A DNA stretch of 64,000 nucleotides from Williamsia sp. (lineage in GTDB: Bacteria; Bacteroidota; Bacteroidia; Chitinophagales; Chitinophagaceae), in NCBI GenBank assembly GCA_015069695.1, contig JADCRZ010000004.1:248001-312000 (forward strand). The letters run 5' to 3'. The translations under genes were made by a program, and so were the position numbers. The notes under the pieces are model-generated. The model was not told where the DNA came from and did no database searches. It worked only from the letters and a program-made list of their open reading frames with translations. Positions 44,725 through 53,261 of the stretch are shown one piece after another (positions within the stretch are counted from its first letter, which is position 1; every line of letters starts with the position of its first letter).

Positions 44725-47280
44725 TTAAGGTATGTCGCTCAGATGCTGTTGCAGGTCAGCTTCTGTTTTTATAAGCACATCCCGTGCCTTACTTCCGAGG
44801 TTAGGACCTACTACTCCAAAGGCTTCCAGTTGGTCCATCAGCCGGCCGGCCCGGTTATAGCCTAGTTTCATGCGTCGTTGCAACAAGGAAGTGGAGCCCA
44901 TCTGGTTTTGCACGATCAGCTTGGCCGCTTCTTCAAAAAGCGGATCGCGGTCGGTAGGATCGAAATCTTTTCCTTCGAGTTCTTTTTCATCCACGTATTC
45001 CGGTAAGAGGAATGCCTGCGGATAGCCCCGTTGGTTACCAATAAATTCTGTTACCTCTTCTACTTCAGGGGTATCCACGAAAGCGCACTGCAAGCGGGTG
45101 ATTTCTCCGTTGTAAGAGATGAGCATGTCTCCTTTACCGATCAGCTGCTCGGCACCGCCGGTATCCAGGATGGTCCGTGAATCTATCTTTGAGGACACTT
45201 TAAAAGCGATGCGGGCCGGAAAGTTGGCCTTGATGGTACCTGTAATGATATTTACAGACGGGCGCTGTGTGGCGATGATCAGGTGAATACCGACTGCCCT
45301 GGCAAGCTGCGCCAACCGGGCGATAGGCATCTCAACTTCCTTTCCGGCTGTCATGATCAGGTCGGCAAATTCATCAATTACCAATACAATAAAGGGCAGG
45401 TACTGGTGCCCTTTTTGCGGGTTCAGCTTGCGCTTGATAAACTTCTCATTGTACTCCTTGATGTTGCGCGTACCGGCTTCCTTAAGCAGGTCGTAGCGGT
45501 TGTCCATCTCGATGCACAGGGCATTCAGGGTATGGATCACCTTCTTGGTATCTGTGATGATCGACTCTTCCTCACCCGGCAGCTTTGCCAGGAAGTGATA
45601 CTCGATCACGCGATAGATGCTTAGCTCTACTTTCTTGGGGTCAACCAGTACAAACTTCAGCTGTGAAGGATGTTTTTTATAAAGAAGAGAAACAAGAATG
45701 GCGTTTAACCCAACCGACTTACCCTGTCCGGTAGCCCCTGCCATCAGCAGGTGAGGCATGGAAGCCAGATCTACAATAAAATTCTCATTGTCGATCTTTT
45801 TACCAATGGCTATTGGCAGGTTGAAGGTGTTGTTCTGAAACTTTTCGGAAGCAAGCAGGGTTTTCATGCTGACCACCGTCTTTTTCACATTGGGAACTTC
45901 TATACCAATGGTTCCCTTACCCGGAATGGGCGCGATGATGCGGATACCCAGGGCCGCCAAGCTCAGCGCAATGTCATCTTCCAGGTTTTTGATCCTTGAT
46001 ATCCTGACGCCCGCTGCAGGAACGATCTCATACAGGGTAACGGTCGGTCCTACGGTAGCGGATATTTTTTGAATGGCAATGTCGTAGTTCTTAAGCGTAT
46101 TGAGGATCTGGTTTTTGTTGGCCTCCAGCTCCGCTGCATCCTGGATGATCTTTTCGCTGCCATGGGTTTCAAATAAATCGAGTGATGGGTATTTGTAATC
46201 ACGCAGGTCCAGCGTAGGCTCGTACAGATCAACGGGCGCAGCCTGTGCACCAGCGGTTGTTACCTCTTCTTCTTCCTCTTTGGCAAGGGGCTGCCTTTTG
46301 ATCTCCAGATCCAGCTTGGGATGCTCCTTAACCTGGGTCTTCTTAGGTGCTTGCTCTACAGGCTTTGTAAAAACGGGCGAAGAAAAAGACTCATCTTCGT
46401 CATCTGCTTCTGTTTCTGCTTGCCGGGAAGCTTGTTCCCGCTCTACGACCTTGAAACTGTTGATGGGCTTGTCCTTTTCTTCATCGTAAGCAGGTGGCAA
46501 AACAACCACGGCTCCTCCTTCTTTGACAGAATTCACCTTGCGGCTTCCGTTCCGGGCCGGTGCAGGTTGTTCTACAAACAACTTGACCTCTTCCTCTTCT
46601 TCCAGTTCCTCTTCCTCCTCCTGCAGCTCACCGGATGCCACTTTATCCGCAACAGGTTGCTTTGCCAGACGAGGCATGCTGAATACCGGATTAAAGCGCC
46701 AGATAATATACATCAGTCCGCCTGCTGACAACAGCACAGCTGCGCCCAGCGGACCGAGCAACCTGCTCAGCCAGTCGCTGCTTACCTCTCCTACTGCCCC
46801 ACCCCAGGGAAATTCATTGCCCTTTGTAATAAAAGCCAGGCAAACGCTTAAAAATGGCAATCCGATAATGATATAGCGCAGGTTCCGGAAGATGGAAAAT
46901 ATCTTTTTTCCGAGCATCAGGTTCACCCCTGTAGTAAAGAAAAATGTGCAGAACAGGTAAGAGGCCAAACCAAATCCCTTGAAGATAAATTCATGCGAAA
47001 TATAAGCTCCCAGGTTGCCCAGCAGGTTGTTTGCTTTGTTGTGGGAAGAGAACAAAATAGAGGGGCCCTGAAATACCTTGGCCTGGTCGTCGCGCCAGGT
47101 AAACAAGTAAGATGTAAATGCGATAAAAAGAAATACGGCAATCAGGATACTGGTGGTTCCCAATATCTTATGGGTGCGTTCATCCTTCACCAGTTCTTTT
47201 ACTGCAACAGATTCTTCCTTCTCCTTCTTCAAAATGGCAGGGTTCGGCTGGCTCTTTTTTGACTTGGTTTTGTTTGCCAT
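44725..47280 (-). CDS. ftsK: DNA translocase FtsK/SpoIIIE
   Basis: 851 residues counted from MANKTKSKKSQPN at 47280. Four or five TM helices fill the first 210 residues, an acidic linker (about 215-350) follows, then the α and β motor domains. Walker A is GATGQGKSVGLNAI, Walker B is VLVIDEFADLIM, and the C-terminal γ domain has LLQRRMKLGYNRAGRLMDQL. It pumps chromosomal DNA through the closing septum. A promoter match ends only 5 nt before the ATG, so the mRNA could be nearly leaderless. Confidence 0.95.
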   Translation of the reverse strand: MANKTKSKKSQPNPAILKKEKEESVAVKELVKDERTHKILGTTSILIAVFLFIAFTSYLFTWRDDQAKVFQGPSILFSSHNKANNLLGNLGAYISHEFIFKGFGLASYLFCTFFFTTGVNLMLGKKIFSIFRNLRYIIIGLPFLSVCLAFITKGNEFPWGGAVGEVSSDWLSRLLGPLGAAVLLSAGGLMYIIWRFNPVFSMPRLAKQPVADKVASGELQEEEEELEEEEEVKLFVEQPAPARNGSRKVNSVKEGGAVVVLPPAYDEEKDKPINSFKVVEREQASRQAETEADDEDESFSSPVFTKPVEQAPKKTQVKEHPKLDLEIKRQPLAKEEEEEVTTAGAQAAPVDLYEPTLDLRDYKYPSLDLFETHGSEKIIQDAAELEANKNQILNTLKNYDIAIQKISATVGPTVTLYEIVPAAGVRISRIKNLEDDIALSLAALGIRIIAPIPGKGTIGIEVPNVKKTVVSMKTLLASEKFQNNTFNLPIAIGKKIDNENFIVDLASMPHLLMAGATGQGKSVGLNAILVSLLYKKHPSQLKFVLVDPKKVELSIYRVIEYHFLAKLPGEEESIITDTKKVIHTLNALCIEMDNRYDLLKEAGTRNIKEYNEKFIKRKLNPQKGHQYLPFIVLVIDEFADLIMTAGKEVEMPIARLAQLARAVGIHLIIATQRPSVNIITGTIKANFPARIAFKVSSKIDSRTILDTGGAEQLIGKGDMLISYNGEITRLQCAFVDTPEVEEVTEFIGNQRGYPQAFLLPEYVDEKELEGKDFDPTDRDPLFEEAAKLIVQNQMGSTSLLQRRMKLGYNRAGRLMDQLEAFGVVGPNLGSKARDVLIKTEADLQQHLSDIP

Positions 47281-47285
47281 ATCCA

Positions 47286-47315
47286 CAAAGATAAGATTAT
47301 AGAAAGACTGCCAAA
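47286..47315 (-). promoter_or_regulatory. Promoter at the ftsK start
   Basis: On the minus strand, TTTG (47315-47312), an 18-nt spacer, and TATCTTTG (47293-47286) match the consensus. The expected transcription start falls at or within a few nt of the ATG at 47280. Confidence 0.6.
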
Positions 47316-47481
47316 GCAGACTCAGGTGCCTCAATTTGCACATTTATCCGCGGCAATTTTTAGCAGCCTTTGCCAGCCTGCGGGCCGCAGGACCCGGTTC
47401 TTTTTCGGGACAACTGAAACCATGCCGCTGTATGAAAACAGGGGGCCTTGCAGAAAAACCCGGGTTATCCGAAGAGAAGCA

Positions 47482-47874
47482 TCAAGGATTGTTCTTCCAC
47501 ACGGCAGCTGCCAGCAAGAGCCAGCCTGCGATGAAGAACAGTCCGCCAAAAGGAGTAATGATGCCGAGCTTTCGCAGGCCCACATTGCCTGATTCCTGTA
47601 TAAACGCCAGGGCATAAAGTGAGCCGGAGAACAGGATGATGCCAGCCAGAAAAGAATAACCCGACCACAAGAGAAATCGGCCCTGGACCTTGTCAAATAA
47701 GATCGCAACGGCGAGCAAAGCAAAAGTGTGATAGAACTGGTATCGTACGCCGGTTTCAAAAGTAAGGATAGATTCAGGCGGCAGGATTTTTTTGAGTCCG
47801 TGTGCACCAAAAGCACCGAGGGCTACGGATATAGCGCCCAATACTGCAGCAATAAGCAGAAAGGATTTATGCAT
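47482..47874 (-). CDS. DUF423-family membrane protein
   Basis: 130 residues from MHKSFLLIAAVLGAISVALG at 47874. The family pattern ALGAFGAHGLKK, then ETGVRYQFYHTFALL and ITPFGGLFFIAGWLLL, gives four TM helices. Function unknown. It overlaps the end of aroK by 8 bp, so it is read in the same mRNA. Confidence 0.88.
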   Translation of the reverse strand: MHKSFLLIAAVLGAISVALGAFGAHGLKKILPPESILTFETGVRYQFYHTFALLAVAILFDKVQGRFLLWSGYSFLAGIILFSGSLYALAFIQESGNVGLRKLGIITPFGGLFFIAGWLLLAAAVWKNNP

Positions 47875-48373
47875 TTGCAATAATTTCTGCAAATGTATCA
47901 ACTGACAAGGTCTCTTCATGGACCATAATGTCTGCCTGTTCATAATACAACCTGCGCCGCAGGATCTTTGAAACGATGTATTGCTTTATTTCCCTGTCTG
48001 CAATGTCTTTGAGCAGAGGCCGGCTGTTTTTTTGCTTTAACAAGCGGCCAACCAGGGTATCTATCTGCGTGTTCAACCAGATCACCAACCCCTTTTGTTT
48101 CATAAATCCGATGTTGTTAAAAAAACAGGGGGTGCCTCCACCGCAGGAAATAATAAAGTCCTTGTTTGCAGCAACCAGTTTTTCCAGGACTTCTTTTTCA
48201 GCATACCGGAAAAACTCCTCCCCCTTTTCAGCGAAAATGTCGGCAATGGTGGCTTTTTCCTTTTGTTCAATCACGGCGTCCAGGTCAAAAAAAGGCAGGT
48301 TCATTTTTTCAGCCAGCAGTTTTCCCCAGTGTGTTTTTCCCGAACCCATAAACCCGATCAGAAAAAGCTTCAT
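47867..48373 (-). CDS. aroK: Shikimate kinase
   Basis: 168 residues. Walker A is GFMGSGKTHWG (8-18), the substrate Asp lies in FFDLDAVIEQ, and SCGGGTPCF is the shikimate-binding Gly loop. The LID region has RPLLKD. It phosphorylates shikimate at O3 in the aromatic amino-acid pathway. The DUF423 gene overlaps its end by 8 bp and ppa lies 48 bp upstream. Confidence 0.93.
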   Translation of the reverse strand: MKLFLIGFMGSGKTHWGKLLAEKMNLPFFDLDAVIEQKEKATIADIFAEKGEEFFRYAEKEVLEKLVAANKDFIISCGGGTPCFFNNIGFMKQKGLVIWLNTQIDTLVGRLLKQKNSRPLLKDIADREIKQYIVSKILRRRLYYEQADIMVHEETLSVDTFAEIIANA

Positions 48374-48421
48374 ATGCCTGGTTTTATCTTGTACGTTAAT
48401 CAGTATCAGTTTCTTGTTACG

Positions 48422-48946
48422 TTAAACAAAGAAGGGGGACCAAATGGTTTCCTTTATCAGTTCCACAGCCCGCTCCGGACCTGAGAAGCGCAGCGGTGTA
48501 AAATGGTGCTCACTTCTTTTCTGGTAAGCTGCAATAAAATCAACCATGTCATCCACAAAATTTTTGTCCAGCTCATCCATCGTCTTGATACTCTTGTACT
48601 GCTTCGACTCAACTGCCACGGCAATGGCCCGGTCGTTTCTGATGCGTTTGCCTTCATCGGTCTGCTCGGCTTCAATAACACCGATCAGGCGTGCTTCCGC
48701 CAAACACCCGGTAAACAGGGGATCGTCTGCCAGGAGGATCACATCAAACGGATCACCGTCATCGGCTTTTGTGTGCGGAACAAAACCAAATTCAAAAGGA
48801 AATACAACACCGGCGGGAAAAATTTCAGAAAGCTTGAACATCTCAGACGCAGGATCGTAATTTATTTTGTGGTGACTTCCACGCGTGCACTCTACTACAA
48901 CATGGATGTTCTCTGACTCTTTCACAAAAGCAGCGGGTAACTTCAT
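48422..48946 (-). CDS. ppa: Inorganic pyrophosphatase, family I
   Basis: 174 residues. The family I signature is ADDGDPFDVILL, with metal-binding Asp residues, and FPFEFGFVPHTKA and NDRAIAVAVES also fit. It hydrolyses pyrophosphate and drives biosynthetic reactions. It is the first gene of the ppa-aroK-DUF423 group on the minus strand. Confidence 0.95.
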   Translation of the reverse strand: MKLPAAFVKESENIHVVVECTRGSHHKINYDPASEMFKLSEIFPAGVVFPFEFGFVPHTKADDGDPFDVILLADDPLFTGCLAEARLIGVIEAEQTDEGKRIRNDRAIAVAVESKQYKSIKTMDELDKNFVDDMVDFIAAYQKRSEHHFTPLRFSGPERAVELIKETIWSPFFV

Positions 48947-49079
48947 GGTTATTACAGATAAGATAGGTTGTCAAAAATACAATGATTCAATCAGATGAGC
49001 GGGAAAATAGCCAGTTCAGTTTGCAGGCTTACCTGGCAGCTTGTACCGGCCCGGCCCTCTGCCCGTTAGCCAAGCTAAA

Positions 49080-49243
49080 AATAAAAACAGGTGGTAGAGA
49101 CCACCTGTCATAAATCAAAATAAAGGAACATTGCTATTAATGAAAACATTATCTGCAAGTGGTTCCTGCACATGAGAAAAATGTATAGTAAATCCCGTTC
49201 TGCAGCTAACAACCAACGGAACGGTAAACTTGGTCGCAGATAA
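49080..49243 (-). ncRNA. Candidate structured small RNA, rod-shaped
   Basis: On the minus strand the predicted transcript begins at about 49243, 7 nt past a consensus promoter, and ends at a terminator hairpin (49108-49087) with a T-rich tail. The first 95 nt can fold into a rod. Its pairs are 49243-49237 with 49155-49149, 49232-49229 with 49159-49156, 49222-49218 with 49166-49162, and 49205-49201 with 49170-49166, with a large one-sided bulge. An alternative 6-bp stem (49224-49219 with 49200-49195) competes. No ORF is present. The rod shape with a bulge recalls 6S RNA, but that is only a suggestion. Confidence 0.5.
49087..49108 (-). terminator. Terminator of the candidate small RNA
   Basis: A 9-bp stem (49087-49095 with 49100-49108, 4-nt loop) is followed on the minus strand by TTTTTATTTTTA. 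No minus-strand protein gene runs into it from the right. Confidence 0.8.
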
Positions 49244-49249
49244 CAGGGT

Positions 49250-49278
49250 CAAAATTATCTCCTTTGTTGAGCAAACAA
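49250..49278 (-). promoter_or_regulatory. Promoter of the candidate small RNA
   Basis: On the minus strand, TTG (49278-49276), an 18-nt spacer and TAATTTTG (49257-49250) fit the consensus. Confidence 0.55.
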
Positions 49279-49424
49279 TGGCACTTCACATAGAGAATCA
49301 ACCTTTCATACCATTTAACGCCCCGCTGCTCAATTCTGCCTCCTGTTTAACCCCTGCAGTCCTGTAGAATTTTATCTACATGAACATAGAAGATGCTTTG
49401 GGTATTTACTTGTTAGCAGGGTAT

Positions 49425-49432
49425 TATTTTTG
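49425..49432 (+). promoter_or_regulatory. -7 box upstream of the small acidic protein gene
   Basis: TATTTTTG lies 32 bp before the ATG at 49465. A TTTG exists at 49397-49400, spaced by 24 nt, longer than usual. Confidence 0.4.
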
Positions 49433-49464
49433 TACCTTTTATGTTACATATAAAACCAATCTAT

Positions 49465-49728
49465 ATGAATCCTGAAAACAGACATCAAACCACTGCTGGT
49501 GAAGGCAATGAAGACCTGGATTTTGACCGCACCAATGTGTCTACAACAGACACGCAAGCTATACAAGACAACGAGATGGGCTCAGAACCGGAGCCGGTTG
49601 ATCAAAACAAGCAGGAAGAACTGGCTGCCAACGAAGTACGTCCTTTGAGCGAAGGGGAAAAACAACCCAAGTTGCAGGATCCGGAGCGGATTGAAGAAAT
49701 GAACAGAAGAACGAGCATCGGAGATTAA
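49465..49728 (+). CDS. Small acidic hydrophilic hypothetical protein
   Basis: 87 residues from MNPENRHQTTAGEGNEDLDF at 49465; an upstream ATG at 49441 adds eight residues but lies only 9 nt after the promoter box. The protein is highly polar, with many Glu, Asp, Asn and Gln, no hydrophobic core and no TM. It is probably disordered. I do not recognise a family. It shares a terminator with the convergent Asp-rich gene. Confidence 0.65.
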   Translation: MNPENRHQTTAGEGNEDLDFDRTNVSTTDTQAIQDNEMGSEPEPVDQNKQEELAANEVRPLSEGEKQPKLQDPERIEEMNRRTSIGD

Positions 49729-49750
49729 CCGGTAAGCAGGGCCAAAATAA

Positions 49751-49773
49751 AGGCCGGATGGTGTATCCGGCCT
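49751..49773. terminator. Bidirectional terminator between two acidic small-protein genes
   Basis: A 9-bp perfect stem (49751-49759 with 49765-49773, 5-nt loop) has T-runs on both strands. Two convergent genes end on either side. Confidence 0.9.
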
Positions 49774-49784
49774 TTATCTGATTT

Positions 49785-50126
49785 TTATACTGTATCGTCG
49801 TCATCGTCATCGTCGTCCTCATCATCATCTTCATCTACCAGATCCTCATCATCATAGTCATCATCCAGGTCTTCATCATCGTCTGAATCATCTTCATCAT
49901 CTGTATCGGTTCCCAGGCTGCTGCTTTCTTCGTTGTCTGCATCCAATGCGTTCTTGCTGAGAGAATCTTTGTCCCGGTCGTTGTCGCCCAGGCTAGAGGT
50001 ATCAGGTGAAGTAAGGGCGTTTCCCGCTTCTCTTGTACTTAAATCGCTCCTGGTGTAATCGTTACCCAGGTTAGGGCCGCCTTGTTCAAGGCCTTCGCTT
50101 CCTATACCGCGGTTTCTTTCTGGCAT
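49785..50126 (-). CDS. Asp-rich hypothetical protein
   Basis: 113 residues. The N-terminal half is Gly/Asn/Ser-rich (MPERNRGIGSEGLEQGGPNL); from about residue 75 the sequence is almost all Asp and Glu (for example DDDEDLDDDYDDEDLVDED) and ends in a run of Asp. It has no signal peptide. Such tails may bind cations or mimic DNA; no function can be assigned. The gene lies next to another polar small protein, so they may respond to the same condition (inference). Confidence 0.6.
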   Translation of the reverse strand: MPERNRGIGSEGLEQGGPNLGNDYTRSDLSTREAGNALTSPDTSSLGDNDRDKDSLSKNALDADNEESSSLGTDTDDEDDSDDDEDLDDDYDDEDLVDEDDDEDDDDDDDDTV

Positions 50127-50275
50127 AGTCGTAGAGTTTTAAAGTTGAATGATTGAATTACCTGGTTAATCATTTAAAAACTATGCCATGCAGAAACCGG
50201 TACTTTCGGAAGCACATAGCCGTTTGCTGAGGCTGCGGAATCTCCTCTTTCCCGGTGCATGATCTGCACATAAAA

Positions 50276-50307
50276 AAAAGAGGCAAGAACACGTCCTTGC
50301 CTCTTTT
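50276..50307 (-). terminator. Intrinsic terminator of the rplM-rpsI-rpsB-tsf operon
   Basis: A 12-bp stem (50276-50287 with 50296-50307, 8-nt loop) is followed on the minus strand by a run of T. It lies 20 bp beyond the tsf stop. Confidence 0.94.
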
Positions 50308-50327
50308 CTATGTCGGAAACAACTTTA

Positions 50328-51185
50328 TTAACCCAGTGCAACCCGTTTAAACACAGCAATCTTTAAAGCAGGGTCTACGCTTTTCAGGTAGTCACCTACG
50401 CTTTTGCTACCGTCTTTTACGTAAGCCTGTGCTGTCAGGGTTTGTTCTTTGAAGAATGCGTTGAGCTTTCCGTCAGCAATTTTTGCGATCATTTCAGCCG
50501 GTTTTCCAGCCATTTTAGGATCAGCAGAAATTTGTTCTGTAACCACTGCTCTTTCTCTTTCTACCACTTCAGCAGGAACACTGTCGGCATCGATTGCCAC
50601 CGGGTTCATTGCTGCAATCTGCATAGCTACGTCTCTACCTGCTTCCAGTGCTTCCGCGCTGTTCTTGTTTAAACCAACCAAAACACCCATTCTGTAAGCA
50701 CCGTGTATATATGCAGCTACACTTTCTGCTTCTACTTTCTCAAAGCGGCTTACACTGATTTTTTCACCAATCTTCGCTACCTGGTCATTTACTTTGTCGG
50801 CAACAGAAGCTCCTTCCAGTTTGGCGGCATTGAGCTCTTCCAGGCTGTTTACGCTGTTTGCAATCGCTACTTCCATGATAGACTGGGCAAAGGCGACAAA
50901 TTCAGCGTTTTTGCTTACAAAATCAGTTTCACAGGCCAGGTTGATGATATAACCTGTCTTGTTATCCGCAGTTGTTTTTGCAATCACAACGCCTTCTTTT
51001 GCTTCGCGGTCGTTGCGCAATGCGGCAACTTTCTGTCCTTTCTTTCTTAAGTAATCAATGGCTGCCTCAAAATCGCCATTGCTTTCTACCAGCGCTTTGC
51101 GGCAATCCATCATGCCTGCACCGGTTTGCTGCCGCAATTTGTTGATTTCGGCAGCTGTTATATTTACAGGTGTGTTTGTGTCCAT
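50328..51185 (-). CDS. tsf: Elongation factor Ts
   Basis: 285 residues. The N-terminal UBA-like domain ends with RQQTGAGMMDCRKAL, and the core has LACETDFVSKNAEFVAFAQ, the TDFV motif that contacts EF-Tu. It ends with VDPALKIAVFKRVALG. EF-Ts exchanges GDP for GTP on EF-Tu. It follows rpsB by 110 bp on the same strand, the usual pair, and is the last gene of the operon. Confidence 0.97.
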   Translation of the reverse strand: MDTNTPVNITAAEINKLRQQTGAGMMDCRKALVESNGDFEAAIDYLRKKGQKVAALRNDREAKEGVVIAKTTADNKTGYIINLACETDFVSKNAEFVAFAQSIMEVAIANSVNSLEELNAAKLEGASVADKVNDQVAKIGEKISVSRFEKVEAESVAAYIHGAYRMGVLVGLNKNSAEALEAGRDVAMQIAAMNPVAIDADSVPAEVVERERAVVTEQISADPKMAGKPAEMIAKIADGKLNAFFKEQTLTAQAYVKDGSKSVGDYLKSVDPALKIAVFKRVALG

Positions 51186-51295
51186 ATATTTATTTTTTAT
51201 CCGCTGTATACCCGCTCCAGGAACAAGGCACCTGTTTGGTAACAGGATGCCGGTTATCCTACTGGTGAGGCAGGTAGCTGAATTTACGACTGATA

Positions 51296-52201
51296 TTATC
51301 TTCCGCCAGGCCTTCTGTTTCCGCCACCACCGGGACCGGAAGAACGGCGCCTTTGCTGGCCGCCGCCGCCTCCACTGCCGGGACCGCCGCCACTGCGGGG
51401 TCTGCCCCCCCGTCCGCGGGCTGCTTCCGCTTCTGCTTCCGCTTGCAAACGGGCCGCTTTCTTTTCGTTCTCGTCGTTTACTTCTTCTACATCATCATCT
51501 TTTGAAGCTTGTCTTTCCGCCAGTCCTTCTGCAATCGCAGCAGTAATATAGTTGGTGATGATCGCGATGGACTTGGTAGCATCATCGTTGGCAGGTATAG
51601 CAAAGTCAACCTTGTTCGGGTCGCAGTTGGTATCTACCATGCCAAATGTGCTGATGCCCAGGCGCTTGGCTTCTGAAAGGGCGATGTGTTCATGGCCGAT
51701 ATCTACCAGGAAAAGGGCTGCCGGTACACGGCCGAGCTGGGCAATACCACCCAATACCTTTTCCATTTTTTCTTTGTCGCGGCTCAGCGTAAGACGCTCT
51801 TTTTTCGTGATGTTATCAAAAGAACCATCACCCAGCATTTTTTCAATGCTTTGCATCTTTTTTACGCTCTTTCTAACGGTGTTGAAGTTTGTGAGCATGC
51901 CACCCAGCCAGCGTTCTGTAACATAAGGCATGTTTACCTTCTGGGCACATTCGGTTACAATCTCTTTCGATTGCTTTTTGGTAGCCACAAACATGATCTT
52001 TTTACCGCTTTTTGCGATCTGCTTCAGGGCTGAAGCAGCTTCCTGCAAAGATTCGGTGGTTTTGTTCAGGTCGATGATGTGGATACCTTTTTTCTCAGCA
52101 AAGATGTAGGGCAGCATCTTGGGGTTCCATTTCTTTTTCAAATGGCCAAAGTGCACGCCTGCTTCTAACAGCTGCTGTTGTAATGAGGTAGTTTGTTCCA
52201 T
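51296..52201 (-). CDS. rpsB: 30S ribosomal protein S2 with Gly/Arg-rich C-terminal extension
   Basis: 301 residues from MEQTTSLQQQLLEAGVHFGH at 52201; an upstream start at 52279 is unlikely. The S2 core has HFGHLKKKWNPKMLPYIF, IHIIDLNKT, WLGGMLTNFNTV and PAALFLVDIGHE. After about residue 235 comes an acidic stretch and then a tail of Gly, Arg and Ser (RGRGGRPRSGGGPG, later RRRSSGPGGGG). E. coli S2 is 241 residues, so about 60 are additional. The tail looks like RGG-type RNA-binding sequence. S2 binds at the neck of the 30S subunit. Confidence 0.95.
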   Translation of the reverse strand: MEQTTSLQQQLLEAGVHFGHLKKKWNPKMLPYIFAEKKGIHIIDLNKTTESLQEAASALKQIAKSGKKIMFVATKKQSKEIVTECAQKVNMPYVTERWLGGMLTNFNTVRKSVKKMQSIEKMLGDGSFDNITKKERLTLSRDKEKMEKVLGGIAQLGRVPAALFLVDIGHEHIALSEAKRLGISTFGMVDTNCDPNKVDFAIPANDDATKSIAIITNYITAAIAEGLAERQASKDDDVEEVNDENEKKAARLQAEAEAEAARGRGGRPRSGGGPGSGGGGGQQRRRSSGPGGGGNRRPGGR

Positions 52202-52309
52202 TTTTTTGCTTTTTGCCAGCGGCCTGGGCTGCCGGCCTGGTATGAAGGGTGATATAGTTGAGCTGCCAAAGTTGAACATCAGCCCTGGCAGCTGGCTATC
52301 AGAAAATGA

Positions 52310-52699
52310 TTAACGTTTAGAGAACTGGAAGCTCTTTCTGGCTTTTTTGTGACCAGGTTTCTTGCGCTCAACGCCGCGCGGGTCGCGCATGAGCAAACCA
52401 GCTGCTTTCAGGGCAGGTCTGAACTCAGGATTGACCTGCAGCAACGCACGGGCAATACCCAGCTTGGCTGCTTCAGCCTGTCCCTTTACACCACCGCCGG
52501 TTGCATTGATCAGTACATCGTACTTTTCAGCTGCTTCGATTGTTTTCAAAGGAAGCTCAACCTGGTTCTGCAGATATACAAGCGAGAAATAATCTTTGTA
52601 ATCTTTGTCATTGATCGTGATCTTTCCCTCTCCCCTGCTGATGAAAACTCTTGTTACAGCTTCTTTACGACGGCCTACAGCATTTTTTTGCTTTTCCAT
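52310..52699 (-). CDS. rpsI: 30S ribosomal protein S9
   Basis: 129 residues. It has AVGRRKEAVTRVFI and GKITINDKDYKDYF at the start, GGGVKGQAEAAKLGIARAL in the centre and the basic end KKPGHKKARKSFQFSKR. This C-terminal tail reaches the P-site tRNA in the family. It follows rplM by 59 bp, the standard order. Confidence 0.97.
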   Translation of the reverse strand: MEKQKNAVGRRKEAVTRVFISRGEGKITINDKDYKDYFSLVYLQNQVELPLKTIEAAEKYDVLINATGGGVKGQAEAAKLGIARALLQVNPEFRPALKAAGLLMRDPRGVERKKPGHKKARKSFQFSKR

Positions 52700-52758
52700 G
52701 TATGTATTTGATTTAGGCTAGTGCCTCCGGAAGGGTCTCCGGCTGTACCAGCCAGCAA

Positions 52759-53202
52759 TTAAAAACTAAGTGTTTGCGGTTTTTGTGCGGTATGCTGGTG
52801 TTCGCTGCCGGCATAAACGAACAGTTTTTTAAACATTTTGCGGCCCAGGCGATTTTTTGGCAGCATCCCTTTGATAGCTCTTTCCAGGAGCGCATCCGGA
52901 CGACGCTTCAGCAGGCTTTTGGCTGATTCGCTTTTCTGGCCACCAGGGTAACCCGAGTAAGTGATGTATTCCTTGTCTTCCATCTTGTTACCGGTAAAGA
53001 CAACTTTATCAGCGTTGATGAGAATAACATAATCGCCGCAGTCTACATGGGGCGTGTAATAGGCTTTGTTCTTACCGCGAAGAACAGCCGCGATCTTTGC
53101 ACACATGCGGCCGACGGTTTGATTAGTACCGTCCACAACATACCAGGTACGCTGTACGGTAGCCTCGTTCGCATGTTTGGTGGTGAAATGTAGTTTGCTC
53201 AT
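52759..53202 (-). CDS. rplM: 50S ribosomal protein L13
   Basis: 147 residues with WYVVDGTNQTVGRMCAKIA, YTPHVDCGDYVILINADKV and GMLPKNRLGRKMFKKLFVY, all L13 signatures. It is an early assembly protein of the 50S subunit. It is the first gene of rplM-rpsI-rpsB-tsf. On its upstream side the -7 box TACCTTTG lies at 53269-53262 (minus strand). Confidence 0.97.
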   Translation of the reverse strand: MSKLHFTTKHANEATVQRTWYVVDGTNQTVGRMCAKIAAVLRGKNKAYYTPHVDCGDYVILINADKVVFTGNKMEDKEYITYSGYPGGQKSESAKSLLKRRPDALLERAIKGMLPKNRLGRKMFKKLFVYAGSEHQHTAQKPQTLSF

Positions 53203-53261
53203 TGTTTGATTTGCTTTTAATAACCCTGCCGCTATCCCGGCAGAAAATTTTAATAAGGGCG

